Below, piece by piece: positions 25,415-34,337 of a stretch of DNA of 64,000 bases; position 1 is the stretch's first letter, and each line of letters opens with the position of its first letter. The stretch covers positions 744,001 through 808,000 of the forward strand of contig CAWJJQ010000003.1 of assembly GCA_963843255.1 (NCBI GenBank), read 5' to 3'. The position numbers were made by a program, and so were the translations under genes. The stretch is from Bog-159 sp963843255. Lineage in GTDB: Bacteria > Acidobacteriota > Terriglobia > Bryobacterales > Bryobacteraceae. The notes below the pieces were generated by a model. It had not been told where the DNA came from. It was given only the letters and a program-made list of their open reading frames with translations, and made no database searches.

Positions 25415-25774
25415 ATGACAAAAGCTGAATTAACCCGGTTGCGAGAAGCTCTGGAGGCCAGACTGGCCGATCTCGAAGAACTGCTCCGCAACCGCGAAGT
25501 GATCGCCGTCAATTCGGACGCGGATATTTTTGACCAGATCCAGCACGCCACGGAACGCGACATGGCGGTCGGCGTTCTTGAACGCGAATCGGCGCGGTTG
25601 AGCGAAGTACGCGCCGCGCTCCGCCGCATTCAACTCGGAACGTTTGGGATCTGCCTCGATTGCGAAGAGGAGATCAGTCCCAAGCGGCTGGCCGCCGTAC
25701 CGTGGACCTCATCGTGTATCGTCTGCCGGGAGTCCGCGGAGGGTCGCCTGGCATCGTCTGCGATCGCCGCCTGA
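25415..25774 (+). CDS. DksA/TraR-type zinc-finger protein
   Basis: 119 residues. An N-terminal coiled coil (LREALEARLADLEELL) is followed by DIFDQIQHATERDMAVGVLERE and a C4 zinc finger (CLDCEEEISPKRLAAVPWTSSCIVC). DksA-family proteins bind the RNA polymerase secondary channel and adjust transcription under stress, with or without ppGpp. A close paralogue is at 62689-63075. It stands alone after a sigma-54-like promoter. Confidence 0.88.
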   Translation: MTKAELTRLREALEARLADLEELLRNREVIAVNSDADIFDQIQHATERDMAVGVLERESARLSEVRAALRRIQLGTFGICLDCEEEISPKRLAAVPWTSSCIVCRESAEGRLASSAIAA

Positions 25775-25789
25775 GTGGGCATCCGCCGG

Positions 25790-26130
25790 AAGGATAGCAA
25801 CTCGCGGGATAGTGCCGGCGCGGCCGTGGCCCCCTTTTGCGCGGCTTTTAGAAGCGCAAAGGGACGCGTATCCCGCCCCGCCAGTTAGGACAGGAACTCC
25901 GCCGTTTCCAGCGGCGCGGGGCGCCCCGTTTTGCGCGTTTCTTAGAAGCCCAAAGGGACGCGTATCCCGCCCCGCCAGTTAGGACAGGAACTCCGCCGTT
26001 TCCAGCGGCGCGGGGCGCCCCGTTTTGCGCGTTTCTTAGAAGCACAATGGGACGCCTATCCCGCCCCGCCAGTTAGGACAGGAACTCCGCAGCTTCCAGC
26101 GGCGCGGGGCCCCCCGTTTTGCGCGTGTTA
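25790..26130. repeat. Array of palindromic repeats, 94-bp period
   Basis: Three tandem copies begin at 25850, 25944 and 26038, exactly 94 bp apart, each from AGAAGC(G/C/A)CAAAGGG to CCCCGTTTTGCGCG. A half copy of another subtype lies at 25790-25849. Unit ends are imperfect inverted repeats and the core (CCCGCCCCGCC / GGCGCGGGG) can fold further. The last copy ends 13 bases before the DUF3309 ATG. Related single copies are at 43746, 50528 and 50930. No gene is seen in 25775-26143. Confidence 0.85.
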
Positions 26131-26143
26131 GACGAAAAGGAGA

Positions 26144-26305
26144 ATGACCATGCTGTTACTGATTATCGTTTTGTTGCTCGTTTTTGGTGGTGGTGGTGGA
26201 TATTATGGACACCGGCGCTGGGGTTACGGTGGCGGCGCGGGCGTGGGCCTGGGCACCGTACTTCTCGTTCTACTCTTAGCCTACATGCTTGGCATTTTTC
26301 ACTAA
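26144..26305 (+). CDS. DUF3309-type small membrane protein
   Basis: 53 residues: a hydrophobic N-terminal helix (LLLIIVLLLVFGGGGG), a Gly/Tyr/Arg loop (YGHRRWGYGGGAG) and a second helix ending LAYMLGIFH. AAAAGGAGA precedes the ATG. Strong match to DUF3309 proteins, which are often near stress genes. A near-identical paralogue is at 59024-59176. The repeat array forms its leader. Confidence 0.85.
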   Translation: MTMLLLIIVLLLVFGGGGGYYGHRRWGYGGGAGVGLGTVLLVLLLAYMLGIFH

Positions 26306-26337
26306 GACGAAGGCCCCCGATCCGTGAAGACACTGCC

Positions 26338-28218
26338 ATGAAACAGGACCTCCTGCCGGCGGGGGTCGCCGCGCGCCCCAAACGGCCCGGCGACGCGGGG
26401 GCAATCGTTCTGCTCGGGACCGTGGCAGTGCTTTATTTTGCGCGCGAGATTTTCATCCCCTTTGCATTTGCACTCACCCTGACGTTCTTGCTGACGCCCG
26501 TAGTGGCCCTTGTGCAGAGATTGCGCGCCGGGCGGGCCTTGTCCGTTCTGGCGACGGTCATCGTTACGCTGGCGGTGGTGGGCGGCCTGGGCTGGGTGAT
26601 TGTGAACCAATTGGTCGACGTCGCCAATCAGCTTCCTCTATACCGGCAGAACATTCACAACAAGATCGCAGCGTTTCACATCCCGGTAACGGGCGAGGTA
26701 GGCCATGCCGCCGAAAGCGTGCAGGAGGTCGTAGCGGAACTCACCAGCCCCGGAGCGGCGTCACCAGCCTCGCCTCCGCCGAGCCGGAACCACAGGCAGC
26801 CGAATGCGCCGCCCACGCCGATGTCACCCGTGCCCGTTCGCATGGTCGCGCCCACAACCAGCGGATGGACCGAGCTTCGCGATTTGGGTGCCCCGGTACT
26901 TGCACCGCTCGGCCGGGCGGGCATGGTCGTGATCTTCACGATTTTCATGCTACTGAAGAGAGAAGATCTGAGGAACCGCCTGCTGCGGCTGGTCGGTCTG
27001 GGGCAGTTGAATCTTACCACGCAGGCGCTCGACGATGCGTCAAGCCGCGTGAGCCGGTACCTGCTCATGCAGTTCCTGGTCAATGCGGGTTTCGGCGCGC
27101 TGTTTGGATTCGGCCTCTACCTGATCGGCGTGCCGTATGCCGCGCTGTGGGGAGCGCTCGCCGGCATCCTGCGCATTGTGCCATTCGTGGGAACCACGAT
27201 TGCGGCTACGCTGCCGATCGCTCTCTCGCTGGCTGTCTTTGACGGATGGCTCAGGCCGCTGCTCGTGTTTCTGGTGGTGTTGGCGCTGGAACTCGTCGTC
27301 GCCAACTTGGCGGAGCCGTGGCTTTATGGGACCCACGTGGGAATCTCCTCCCTGGCGCTGCTGGTGACCGCGGTCTTTTGGGCTGTCCTTTGGGGTCCCG
27401 CGGGCCTGATACTGTCGACGCCACTTACGGTTTGTCTGGTGGTGTTGGGGCGCTACGTTCCCCAGCTTTCGTTTCTGCATGTCCTGCTGGGAGATGAACC
27501 GGCCCTCGCCGCCGAAGCTCAGATCTACCAGCGGCTACTCGCCATGGACCAACTGGAAGCGCATACCGTCGCGGGCCAGTTTCTTAAGGGACGGACCCTG
27601 GTCGAATTGTATGACGCGGTGCTGATTCCGGCTCTGAGCATGGCCGAACAGGACCGTCACAAAGGAGCCATCGACGCGGTAAGAGAAGAGTTTCTCTTTC
27701 TCAGCATCAATGAGATGGTCGCGGAGTTTTCCGAGTATCAACTTGAGGGCGACTCGCCGGCTGGCGATTCGGCGGGTTTAACAGACGCCGGGGATCGCTC
27801 CCACTCCAGAATCCTCTGCCTCCCGGCCCACGATCGCGCGGACGAGATCACGGCCGCGATGTTGGGGCAGATTCTGGAGAAGAAGGGGTTCGCGTCTCTT
27901 TGCTTTCCGGTCGTCGGGCCGTCCCTAAATGAAGTATTCGGGTTGATCGAAGCCGGTCGGAGCGACATTGTGTGCATTGCGTCGCTGCCTCCTTACGCGT
28001 TCGCGCCGGCGCGGGCCCTGTGCAAGCAAATCCGCGAGCGGTTCCCGAAGCTCAAGGTGGTGGTTTGCGTCTTCGGATTCGGCGGCGACACGAGCAAAGC
28101 CAAGGCACGATTTGAACGCACGCAACCCGACCGCCTGACCACTAGCGTCGCTGAAGCCGTGGAGCACATTCAGGACCTCGTTTGTCCCAGGATAGAAGCC
28201 CCACCACTGGTTGCGTGA
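26338..28218 (+). CDS. AI-2E-type permease with cytoplasmic C-terminal domain
   Basis: 626 residues from ATG 26338. Residues 20-400 are an AI-2E/PerM-type membrane domain: seven or eight segments, a Pro-rich periplasmic insert near 145-175, and the motif GVPYAALWGALAGILRIVPFVGT. Residues 480-620 form a Rossmann-like domain (RILCLPAHDRADEITAAML, DIVCIASLPPYAFA, KVVVCVFGFGGD) resembling B12-binding folds, but without the DxHxxG motif. Probably exports a small molecule or ion; the extra domain may sense or regulate. Substrate unknown. Confidence 0.8.
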   Translation: MKQDLLPAGVAARPKRPGDAGAIVLLGTVAVLYFAREIFIPFAFALTLTFLLTPVVALVQRLRAGRALSVLATVIVTLAVVGGLGWVIVNQLVDVANQLPLYRQNIHNKIAAFHIPVTGEVGHAAESVQEVVAELTSPGAASPASPPPSRNHRQPNAPPTPMSPVPVRMVAPTTSGWTELRDLGAPVLAPLGRAGMVVIFTIFMLLKREDLRNRLLRLVGLGQLNLTTQALDDASSRVSRYLLMQFLVNAGFGALFGFGLYLIGVPYAALWGALAGILRIVPFVGTTIAATLPIALSLAVFDGWLRPLLVFLVVLALELVVANLAEPWLYGTHVGISSLALLVTAVFWAVLWGPAGLILSTPLTVCLVVLGRYVPQLSFLHVLLGDEPALAAEAQIYQRLLAMDQLEAHTVAGQFLKGRTLVELYDAVLIPALSMAEQDRHKGAIDAVREEFLFLSINEMVAEFSEYQLEGDSPAGDSAGLTDAGDRSHSRILCLPAHDRADEITAAMLGQILEKKGFASLCFPVVGPSLNEVFGLIEAGRSDIVCIASLPPYAFAPARALCKQIRERFPKLKVVVCVFGFGGDTSKAKARFERTQPDRLTTSVAEAVEHIQDLVCPRIEAPPLVA

Positions 28219-28224
28219 CCGCAT

Positions 28225-28240
28225 TGGCCAAATATGGTCA
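28225..28240. promoter_or_regulatory. Degenerate dyad TGGCC-N6-GGTCA
   Basis: TGGCC-AAATAT-GGTCA differs by one base from the TGACC-N6-GGTCA dyads elsewhere. A TGACC half-site is 9 bases further up (28216). It lies about 150 bp before the sigma-54 activator gene. No good -24/-12 site was found in 28241-28393. Confidence 0.35.
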
Positions 28241-28393
28241 AATACAGCAGGGACGCGCGATGCACGTGTTAACATGGAGACTGGCTGCTGTTCCCGGCTT
28301 CCAACTGTTTGCGGGATAACATCGGAATTTGCCGATTTCGTCTCTCAGGCGGCCTGAGGTTGCCCCGAATCGACGGCGGGAAGGCATCACCAC

Positions 28394-30505
28394 ATGGGCT
28401 CCGCGGTCTCAAAATCGCCAGCCAAAGACTGGTTGACGGAAAACGGGCCAAGAGAGCTGGAACTCCTCTTCCGCGCCATTATCTATCACCCCTCCGAACC
28501 CATCCTGGTCACAGACGACCAGGGCAATACCAAGGAAGCCAGCATCGGCGCAGGTAAGCTCTTAGGGTTGCCGCGGGAGAAGATCATCGGCAGGCCGGTG
28601 GGCGACTTTCTACCGCCCGCCGCCAAACCCGAGGTTTCGCAGCTTTGGAAAGCCTTCGAGCAGCGCGGCGAACAGGAAGGAACGCTCCACCTGGTCGGTC
28701 CCGACGCGAAGCCGCGGGAAGTTGTATTCACGGGCAAAGCGAATGTGCTACCCGTGCGTCACATCATCGCCCTGCGTGACACGGCGGCGACCGACGGCAC
28801 CCAAAATGCACCCGCGGATCGCATCCCGACGTGGGTGCAGGACTACGCGCTGTACTTATTGGATGTCCGGGGAAATGTTGTCGCTTGGTATTCGGGAGCC
28901 GAGCGTATCTACGGCTATCGGACCGATGAGACCCTCGGCCAGCACGTATCATTTCTCTATCCCGGCGAAGATACTCTGCTGGCTCGGCTACAGGATGAAT
29001 TAAAGCGAGCCGCGGCCGAAGGCCATGTGGGAACGGAAGGCTGGCAGGCCCAAAAGGATGGAACCCGATTCTGGGCCAACGCCATTACCATGGCGCTCAA
29101 GAATGGAGATGGAGAATTACAGGGTTTTGCCAGAGCAGTGCGCGACTTTAGCGACCGGCACGAACGGGACGAGAAGTTGCGGCGTAGCCGCGCGACGGTC
29201 CGGCGCATCCCCTCGCAATCCACCATCGCCGGCATTGTCTCCGGCGAGTTCGACCGCATCCCGGAGGCCAACGATGCCTTTCTCGACCTGGTCGGATACA
29301 CCCGCGAGGACTTGCTGGCGTCCCGCCTGAACTGGCCCAATCTTACGCCGCCGGAATACGCTGCCCTGGATGAACTGGCGCACGAAGAAGGCCTGCGGTT
29401 TGGTGCCTGCACGCCCTTCGAAAAGGAGTTGATCCGAAAGGATGGGACCCGGGTCCCCGTCCTGGTGGCCACTGCGGTATTGAAGCTTTCCCCGTTCCGC
29501 TGGATCACATTTGTGCAGGACCTTCGGGAACGGGACCGGATCGAGAGCATCGCGGAAGAAGACGTCGAGCCGGGCCAGGATTTCGAAGAGATTGTGGGCA
29601 GCAGCGCGGCCCTGCGCCGTGTGCAACAGCTCATAGAAGTGGTTGCCCCAACCGATGCGAACGTCTTGATCCTGGGGGAAACCGGCACCGGCAAAGAACT
29701 GGTGGCGCGCGCCATCCACAGGATGAGTCCGCGCAAGCATCTGCCTTTCGTCACGCTGAACTGCGCCGCCATTCCCACCGGCCTGCTGGAAAGCGAACTG
29801 TTTGGCTACGAGAGAGGGGCCTTCACCGGTGCCCTGCAGCAGAAGATCGGCCGCTTTGAGATGGCTCACCGCGGGACCCTGTTTTTGGACGAAGTGGGCG
29901 ATATCCCGCTCGACCTGCAGCCGAAGTTGCTCCGCGCGTTGCAGGAGAAGGCGTTCGAGAGGTTGGGGGGCACCAAAACGATTCCCATCGATGTCCGGCT
30001 GGTGGCGGCCACTAACCGGAATCTCACCCAGATGATGGGCGATAAACTTTTTCGCAGCGATCTGTATTACCGGCTGAAGGTTTTCCCCATCACCACGCCC
30101 GCGCTACGCGATCATCCCGATGACATACCCATCCTGGTCCGGCACTTCACCAGGAAATACGCCGCGAAAATGGGCAGGCAGATCGACAAGATTCCGGCGG
30201 ACACCATGCGCGCCCTGGCGAACTGGCATTGGCCGGGCAACGTCCGGGAGCTGGAGAACTTCATCGAGCGGTCGGTCATTCTGTCCAGCGGAACCAGCCT
30301 GCGGGCTCCGCTGGCCGAGATACGTCAGGATGCGCCCGAATCCGCCGGCGGCGCCACGCTCGAAAGAGTGGAGCGGGATCATATCATGCGCGTGCTGCGC
30401 GAGAGCGATGGCGTAGTCACCACCGCTGCTACCCGCCTGGGATTGCACCGCACTACCCTGAACGCCATGATGCGCAAGCTGAGTATCTCGCGCAAGGATC
30501 TTTAA
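28394..30505 (+). CDS. PAS-containing sigma-54 activator (NtrC family)
   Basis: 703 residues. Three PAS-like domains (about 20-125, 145-265, 280-380) are followed by the AAA+ domain with Walker A GETGTGKE (near 428), the sigma-54 contact loop GAFTGA (near 474), Walker B TLFLDEVGD and the arginine-finger region. A Fis-type HTH ends the protein (ATRLGLHRTTLNAMMRKL). There is no receiver domain, so PAS ligands or redox probably control it. It is a candidate for the protein that binds the TGACC dyads in this window. Confidence 0.92.
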   Translation: MGSAVSKSPAKDWLTENGPRELELLFRAIIYHPSEPILVTDDQGNTKEASIGAGKLLGLPREKIIGRPVGDFLPPAAKPEVSQLWKAFEQRGEQEGTLHLVGPDAKPREVVFTGKANVLPVRHIIALRDTAATDGTQNAPADRIPTWVQDYALYLLDVRGNVVAWYSGAERIYGYRTDETLGQHVSFLYPGEDTLLARLQDELKRAAAEGHVGTEGWQAQKDGTRFWANAITMALKNGDGELQGFARAVRDFSDRHERDEKLRRSRATVRRIPSQSTIAGIVSGEFDRIPEANDAFLDLVGYTREDLLASRLNWPNLTPPEYAALDELAHEEGLRFGACTPFEKELIRKDGTRVPVLVATAVLKLSPFRWITFVQDLRERDRIESIAEEDVEPGQDFEEIVGSSAALRRVQQLIEVVAPTDANVLILGETGTGKELVARAIHRMSPRKHLPFVTLNCAAIPTGLLESELFGYERGAFTGALQQKIGRFEMAHRGTLFLDEVGDIPLDLQPKLLRALQEKAFERLGGTKTIPIDVRLVAATNRNLTQMMGDKLFRSDLYYRLKVFPITTPALRDHPDDIPILVRHFTRKYAAKMGRQIDKIPADTMRALANWHWPGNVRELENFIERSVILSSGTSLRAPLAEIRQDAPESAGGATLERVERDHIMRVLRESDGVVTTAATRLGLHRTTLNAMMRKLSISRKDL

Positions 30506-31228
30506 CTACAATTCGACTGTAATCGCCAGCCTCATTTGTGGATACCTGGTGTCGCAGAGGTAGTACCCATTGTCGTAATCGATGTAAACGTCATCCGACG
30601 CGTACCAATTCATGGCCCAAGCTTCCGGCCATGGATCGACCAGCAGAAACGAAAAACCGCCGTACTCGAAGCGCGGATAACCCAGATACATAACCGGCTG
30701 CGAGCCGAGCCGGAAAGAGTGCTGGCTGCCAAAGGAGCGGTTATAACTGTCTTGCGGGATGTAATAACCGCCGTAACCGCCACGCTGGGCCCAGGTGCGA
30801 TGATCGGAGGACCAGTTCGAGGAGCGATCCTGCTGCCAGCTGGCATGCGCCTGCCAGACGCCGGGTTGTTGCCATCCCTTGTTTTGCTGCCACGTTCGCG
30901 CTTGCTGCTCGGTGCGTTGCGGCTGTTGCCGGGCTTGCTGGACCTGCGCGGCGTGCGGCTGCGGTTTAGACTGGGGTTGCGCCTGCTGTGCACGTTCCAC
31001 GGGCTTGGGCTGCTGAGCACGCGGTTGCGGCGCCTGTTGCTTGGCCTTCTGAGCATGCGGCGGCGCGCTCTTCTCCTGCATGGGTGACGGCTTGCCCGTA
31101 TGGCTCTGCTTTTCCTCCTGCTTCGCGGCTGGCTTATCCCCCTGTGCCTCATGCTGGGCGTACACGGGCGCCAGCGTTCCAAGAGACAGGCACGCGGCGG
31201 CTGTAATTGTCACTCTCACGTTTTTCAT
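30506..31228 (-). CDS. Secreted Gln/Ala/Pro-rich protein, paralogue 1
   Basis: 240 residues from MKNVRVTITAAACLS, with a signal peptide cut near VYAQ. Residues 25-130 are low-complexity Gln, Ala, Lys and Pro. The C-terminal 100 residues are conserved with the protein at 48543-49589: GYGGYYIPQ, then SFRLGSQPVMYLGYPRF and YIDYDNGYYL. The stop is next to the activator stop. Probably periplasmic or surface-exposed; function unknown. Confidence 0.7.
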   Translation of the reverse strand: MKNVRVTITAAACLSLGTLAPVYAQHEAQGDKPAAKQEEKQSHTGKPSPMQEKSAPPHAQKAKQQAPQPRAQQPKPVERAQQAQPQSKPQPHAAQVQQARQQPQRTEQQARTWQQNKGWQQPGVWQAHASWQQDRSSNWSSDHRTWAQRGGYGGYYIPQDSYNRSFGSQHSFRLGSQPVMYLGYPRFEYGGFSFLLVDPWPEAWAMNWYASDDVYIDYDNGYYLCDTRYPQMRLAITVEL

Positions 31229-31315
31229 AATAGGTCGACTCCCGGTTCCACTCCTGGGTGCACTCATGTCCATTCGATCGAACATGGTGCATCCGGGAGT
31301 TACTAACCGCGCCAC

Positions 31316-31615
31316 TTACTTCGCGACGACAATCACGGAATCCGGATGGGTATGGCGCCACCGGAAGTATGCTGTCTGATCGGGACCCTTCACGGTCCGC
31401 CATTCGCGGTATGCCAGGTGCTGGTCGTTCAGGTAGAAGCGGTACGCACGATCTTCCCCTTCGTTCCACACATGATAGTCGCGGCCGTCGCGGTCGAAGT
31501 ACCGGCGGTTATCATAGTAATGTTTGTTATAAGGGTGCTCTTCGGCTCTCGCCACTACTGGTGCGAGCATCCCGATGCCTAGCAGGAGTCCCCCGAGAAT
31601 TCGTAAACGCTGCAT
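31316..31615 (-). CDS. Small secreted Tyr/Arg-rich protein
   Basis: 99 residues from MQRLRILGGLLLGIG, with a signal peptide ending ARA-E. The mature part is rich in Tyr, Asp, Arg and His (YNKHYYDNRRYFDRDGRDYHVW) and ends in a beta segment (AYFRWRHTHPDSVIVV). No family recognised. A weak sigma-54-like site lies 27 bp upstream. Confidence 0.6.
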   Translation of the reverse strand: MQRLRILGGLLLGIGMLAPVVARAEEHPYNKHYYDNRRYFDRDGRDYHVWNEGEDRAYRFYLNDQHLAYREWRTVKGPDQTAYFRWRHTHPDSVIVVAK

Positions 31616-31641
31616 GTTATTTTTTGCCTCGTAATCTGAGG

Positions 31642-31658
31642 TGCATGCCACTGGCCGT
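31642..31658 (-). promoter_or_regulatory. Weak sigma-54-like promoter
   Basis: The minus strand reads ACGGCCAGTGGCATGCA: GGC at -24, TGCA at -12. It is 27 bp before the ATG at 31615, matching the spacing at 43661 and 25221. The dyad at 31754 lies about 106 bp upstream. Confidence 0.35.
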
Positions 31659-31753
31659 TGTGGGGCGGCCGCTCAGGCTGCCAGCGGCCTCCTTAGGCCG
31701 CGTAGAGAGCGGGGCTGCCAGCGTCGCTCCCAGTCCGACCGCGCCACGTCAAT

Positions 31754-31769
31754 TGACCGCCCGTGGTCA
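31754..31769. promoter_or_regulatory. TGACC-N6-GGTCA dyad
   Basis: TGACC-GCCCGT-GGTCA, a perfect dyad, is the exact reverse complement of the first dyad at 21802. It sits 84 bp upstream of the SYLF promoter and 106 bp upstream of the opposite one. Nothing else was seen in the gap 31616-31924. Confidence 0.65.
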
Positions 31770-31843
31770 TTCTCGGGACTGTTGGCGCCCCGCTAACCGG
31801 CTCCCAATTCATTCCAGGCGAGTCGGCTCAACAAAAGCTGTTG

Positions 31844-31860
31844 TTGGCCCAACCCGTGCA
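31844..31860 (+). promoter_or_regulatory. Sigma-54-like promoter for SYLF-OmpA-groESL run
   Basis: TTGGCCCAACCCGTGCA has a full TTGGC at -24 and TGCA at -12. The predicted start is near 31871, 54 bases before the SYLF gene. It is one of the best matches in the window. Confidence 0.6.
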
Positions 31861-31924
31861 CTCCACCACGACGGCGTCGCCCAAAGCCCGCAAGGGTTAG
31901 CCGGTCGACCCAACGAGGTTACGA

Positions 31925-32623
31925 ATGCGAATGATACTCACGGCTGCTCTGGCACTTACGCCCCTGCTGGCCCAAGATAACGGATCGGTAAAGCGGCTGG
32001 ATGAAGCCGCCGTGGTGTTCTCCGAAGTAATGGCGACGCCGGACAAGGGCATCCCCGAAGACCTGCTGGCCGACGCGCACTGCATAGTGATCGTCCCAGG
32101 GTTGAAGACCGCGGCCTTTCTGGTTGGCGCGAAGTATGGAAAGGGTTACCTGTCGTGCCGGCACAAAGGTGGAGTTGGCTGGTCGGCGCCGGGCACTGTC
32201 CGTATCGAAGGCGGTAGCTTTGGATTTCAAATTGGCGGTTCCGCGACTGACCTGATCATGCTCGTGATGAACCAGGGCGGAGAAAGCAAACTGCTTTCCA
32301 GCAAATTCACGCTGGGCGGTGAAGGATCAGTTGCCGCCGGTCCGGTGGGACGCACGGCGACAGCTCAAACCGACCTTCAAATGCACGCCGAAATCCTTTC
32401 GTGGTCGCGATCTCAAGGGTTGTTCGCAGGCCTCGCTCTGGAAGGCGCCACACTCCGGCAGGATCTCGACGATAATGCCGAACTGTACGGCAAGAAGCTG
32501 GAGAACCGGGAGATTGTGACATCGGACATGGCGACCCCACAGGCGGCTGAAAAACTAATTGCCGAACTCAACCGGCATTCGGCCCGGGAGCACGCGAGTG
32601 CATCAAGCGGCGGCAACCAATAG
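31925..32623 (+). CDS. SYLF (YSC84-type) lipid-binding domain protein
   Basis: 232 residues with a signal peptide (MRMILTAALALTPLLAQ). The SYLF domain is clear: DLLADAHCIVIVPGLK, GYLSCRHKGGVGWSAPGTVR, ATDLIMLVMNQGG and a C-terminal LYGKKLENREI helix. Known relatives bind phosphoinositides or acidic lipids; the bacterial periplasmic role is unclear. First gene of a plus-strand run with short gaps down to 38492. Confidence 0.85.
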   Translation: MRMILTAALALTPLLAQDNGSVKRLDEAAVVFSEVMATPDKGIPEDLLADAHCIVIVPGLKTAAFLVGAKYGKGYLSCRHKGGVGWSAPGTVRIEGGSFGFQIGGSATDLIMLVMNQGGESKLLSSKFTLGGEGSVAAGPVGRTATAQTDLQMHAEILSWSRSQGLFAGLALEGATLRQDLDDNAELYGKKLENREIVTSDMATPQAAEKLIAELNRHSAREHASASSGGNQ

Positions 32624-32646
32624 TCCATAGGGAAAAGGAATTAGAG

Positions 32647-34326
32647 ATGACCAAAACGAAAATTATCGGCGGCGCGCTCACGGTTTGCGGAATGCTGTGC
32701 GGACTTCTATCGGCCCAGGAGCCGCAGACGACAGCCGTCCAGACACCTGTTTACCACTTCACGGTGACCTCGCGAACCATAAAGGCGGTGAACTACCAGC
32801 ACCACAGGGGTTCCACTAAAGTAGATTTTCGCGGCACGGACATACTACCCAACGCTCGCGGCGAAGCCAAGGTCGAGGGCAAAGCGGGCTATTTCCAGAT
32901 CGAAGCGGAGTTCGACGATCTGCAGCCGGCCACCAGAAACGGCGCCGAATACCTCACCTATGTGTTGTGGGCGATCACGCCCGAAGGCCGCACCGCTAAC
33001 CTGGGCGAGCTTCTCCTGAATGGAGACAAGAGTAAGCTGCGCGTGACCACAGAACTCCAGTCGTTCGGCCTGGTGGTTACCGCCGAACCTTATTATGCGG
33101 TTACGCAGCCGAGCGGCCTGATCGTCATGGAAAACGTGATGCGTGCGGACACCAAGGGGCAGATCGAAGAGATCGACGCCAAGTACGAACTGTTGCAGCA
33201 AGGCCAATACCGGAGTCTGGCCAACCCCCTGGCACTGAAGTTGGATCGCAAGCAGCCGCTGGAACTCTACGAAGCGCGTAATGCCGTCCAGATCGCGCGC
33301 GCCGAGGGCGCCGACCGGTTTGCGAACGAAACCTTCCAGAAGGCGACCAACACGCTGGCTCAGGCGGAAGCCTCCCAGGATCGCCATGCCGGCGACAAAT
33401 CGGTTGTCATGACCTCCCGCGAAGCGGTGCAAACGGCGGAGGATTCCCGGGCAATCGCCGTAAAACGCCAGGAGCAGGACGCTCTGGCCGCGGAACGGCA
33501 GCAATCCGTCGATCGCGAAGCACATGCCCTGAGCGATCGGGCCGCCGCCCAAGCCGAGACGGATCGCGTCACCCGGGAAGCCGAAGCAGCGCGCATCACC
33601 GCGCAGAATGAGTCTGAGCGCTTGAGGCGGGAAAAGGATGAGCAAGCGGTATCCGCGCAGGCGGAAGCCGATCGCGTGAAGAGCGAAAATGAAGCCAAAG
33701 CGGCTGCCGCGGCGGCCGATGCGGATCGGCTGAAGGCGGAGGGCCAGGCGAACGCGGCGACTGCCGCGACTGAGATCGACCGCTTGAAGCAAGAGAATGC
33801 GACCCAATCGGCAGCCAGCCAGGCATCCCTGGATGACGCAGCCAAGCAGACGGCGCAGTTGCAGGCGGAAAAAGTCGAATTGCGCGCCCAGCTTCTGACC
33901 CAGTTCAACGCGATCCTCCAAACGCGGGACACCGCGCGCGGTTTGATCGTGAACATGTCGGATGTTTTGTTCGATACCGGCAAGTTCTCGCTCCGGCCTC
34001 TGGCCAGAGAGAAGCTGGCCAAAGTAGCCGGCATCGTCTCCGGGCACCCGGGTCTAAGGCTGGCAGTGGAAGGTCATACCGACAACGTCGGTGGAGATGA
34101 CTACAACCAGCAGCTTTCCGAGCAACGCGGCGAGTCTGTACGCGATTACCTTACCGGGCAGGGGATGGCGACCGGATCGGTCACGTCGAAGGGTTTCGGC
34201 AAGACGCAGCCCGTGGCCTCCAATGAAACAGCAGACGGGCGCCAGCAGAACCGGCGCGTGGAACTAGTGGTTTCCGGCGAACTGATTGGCACCGAGATCG
34301 GCACGCCGATCGCGGCCATTCGCTAA
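32647..34326 (+). CDS. OmpA-family protein with long coiled coil
   Basis: 559 residues. After a signal peptide (GALTVCGMLCGLLSAQ) comes a beta domain (30-200), then about 200 residues of Ala/Glu/Arg/Asp coiled coil (230-420). The end is an OmpA peptidoglycan-binding domain (VLFDTGKFSLRPLAREKL, LAVEGHTDNVGGDDYN, FGKTQPVASNETADGRQQNRRVEL). It tethers the outer membrane or a periplasmic complex to the wall. GGAAAAGGAATTAGAG precedes the ATG. Confidence 0.9.
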   Translation: MTKTKIIGGALTVCGMLCGLLSAQEPQTTAVQTPVYHFTVTSRTIKAVNYQHHRGSTKVDFRGTDILPNARGEAKVEGKAGYFQIEAEFDDLQPATRNGAEYLTYVLWAITPEGRTANLGELLLNGDKSKLRVTTELQSFGLVVTAEPYYAVTQPSGLIVMENVMRADTKGQIEEIDAKYELLQQGQYRSLANPLALKLDRKQPLELYEARNAVQIARAEGADRFANETFQKATNTLAQAEASQDRHAGDKSVVMTSREAVQTAEDSRAIAVKRQEQDALAAERQQSVDREAHALSDRAAAQAETDRVTREAEAARITAQNESERLRREKDEQAVSAQAEADRVKSENEAKAAAAAADADRLKAEGQANAATAATEIDRLKQENATQSAASQASLDDAAKQTAQLQAEKVELRAQLLTQFNAILQTRDTARGLIVNMSDVLFDTGKFSLRPLAREKLAKVAGIVSGHPGLRLAVEGHTDNVGGDDYNQQLSEQRGESVRDYLTGQGMATGSVTSKGFGKTQPVASNETADGRQQNRRVELVVSGELIGTEIGTPIAAIR

Positions 34327-34337
34327 GGAGATCGATC

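Noticed and set aside
25850..26130. CRISPR array
   Set aside because: The 94-bp units are contiguous with no unique spacers, are themselves palindromic over most of their length and have no cas genes near.
28241..28393. Sigma-54 promoter for the PAS activator gene
   Set aside because: GG and GC pairs are present but at the wrong spacing (9 or 13 instead of 10).
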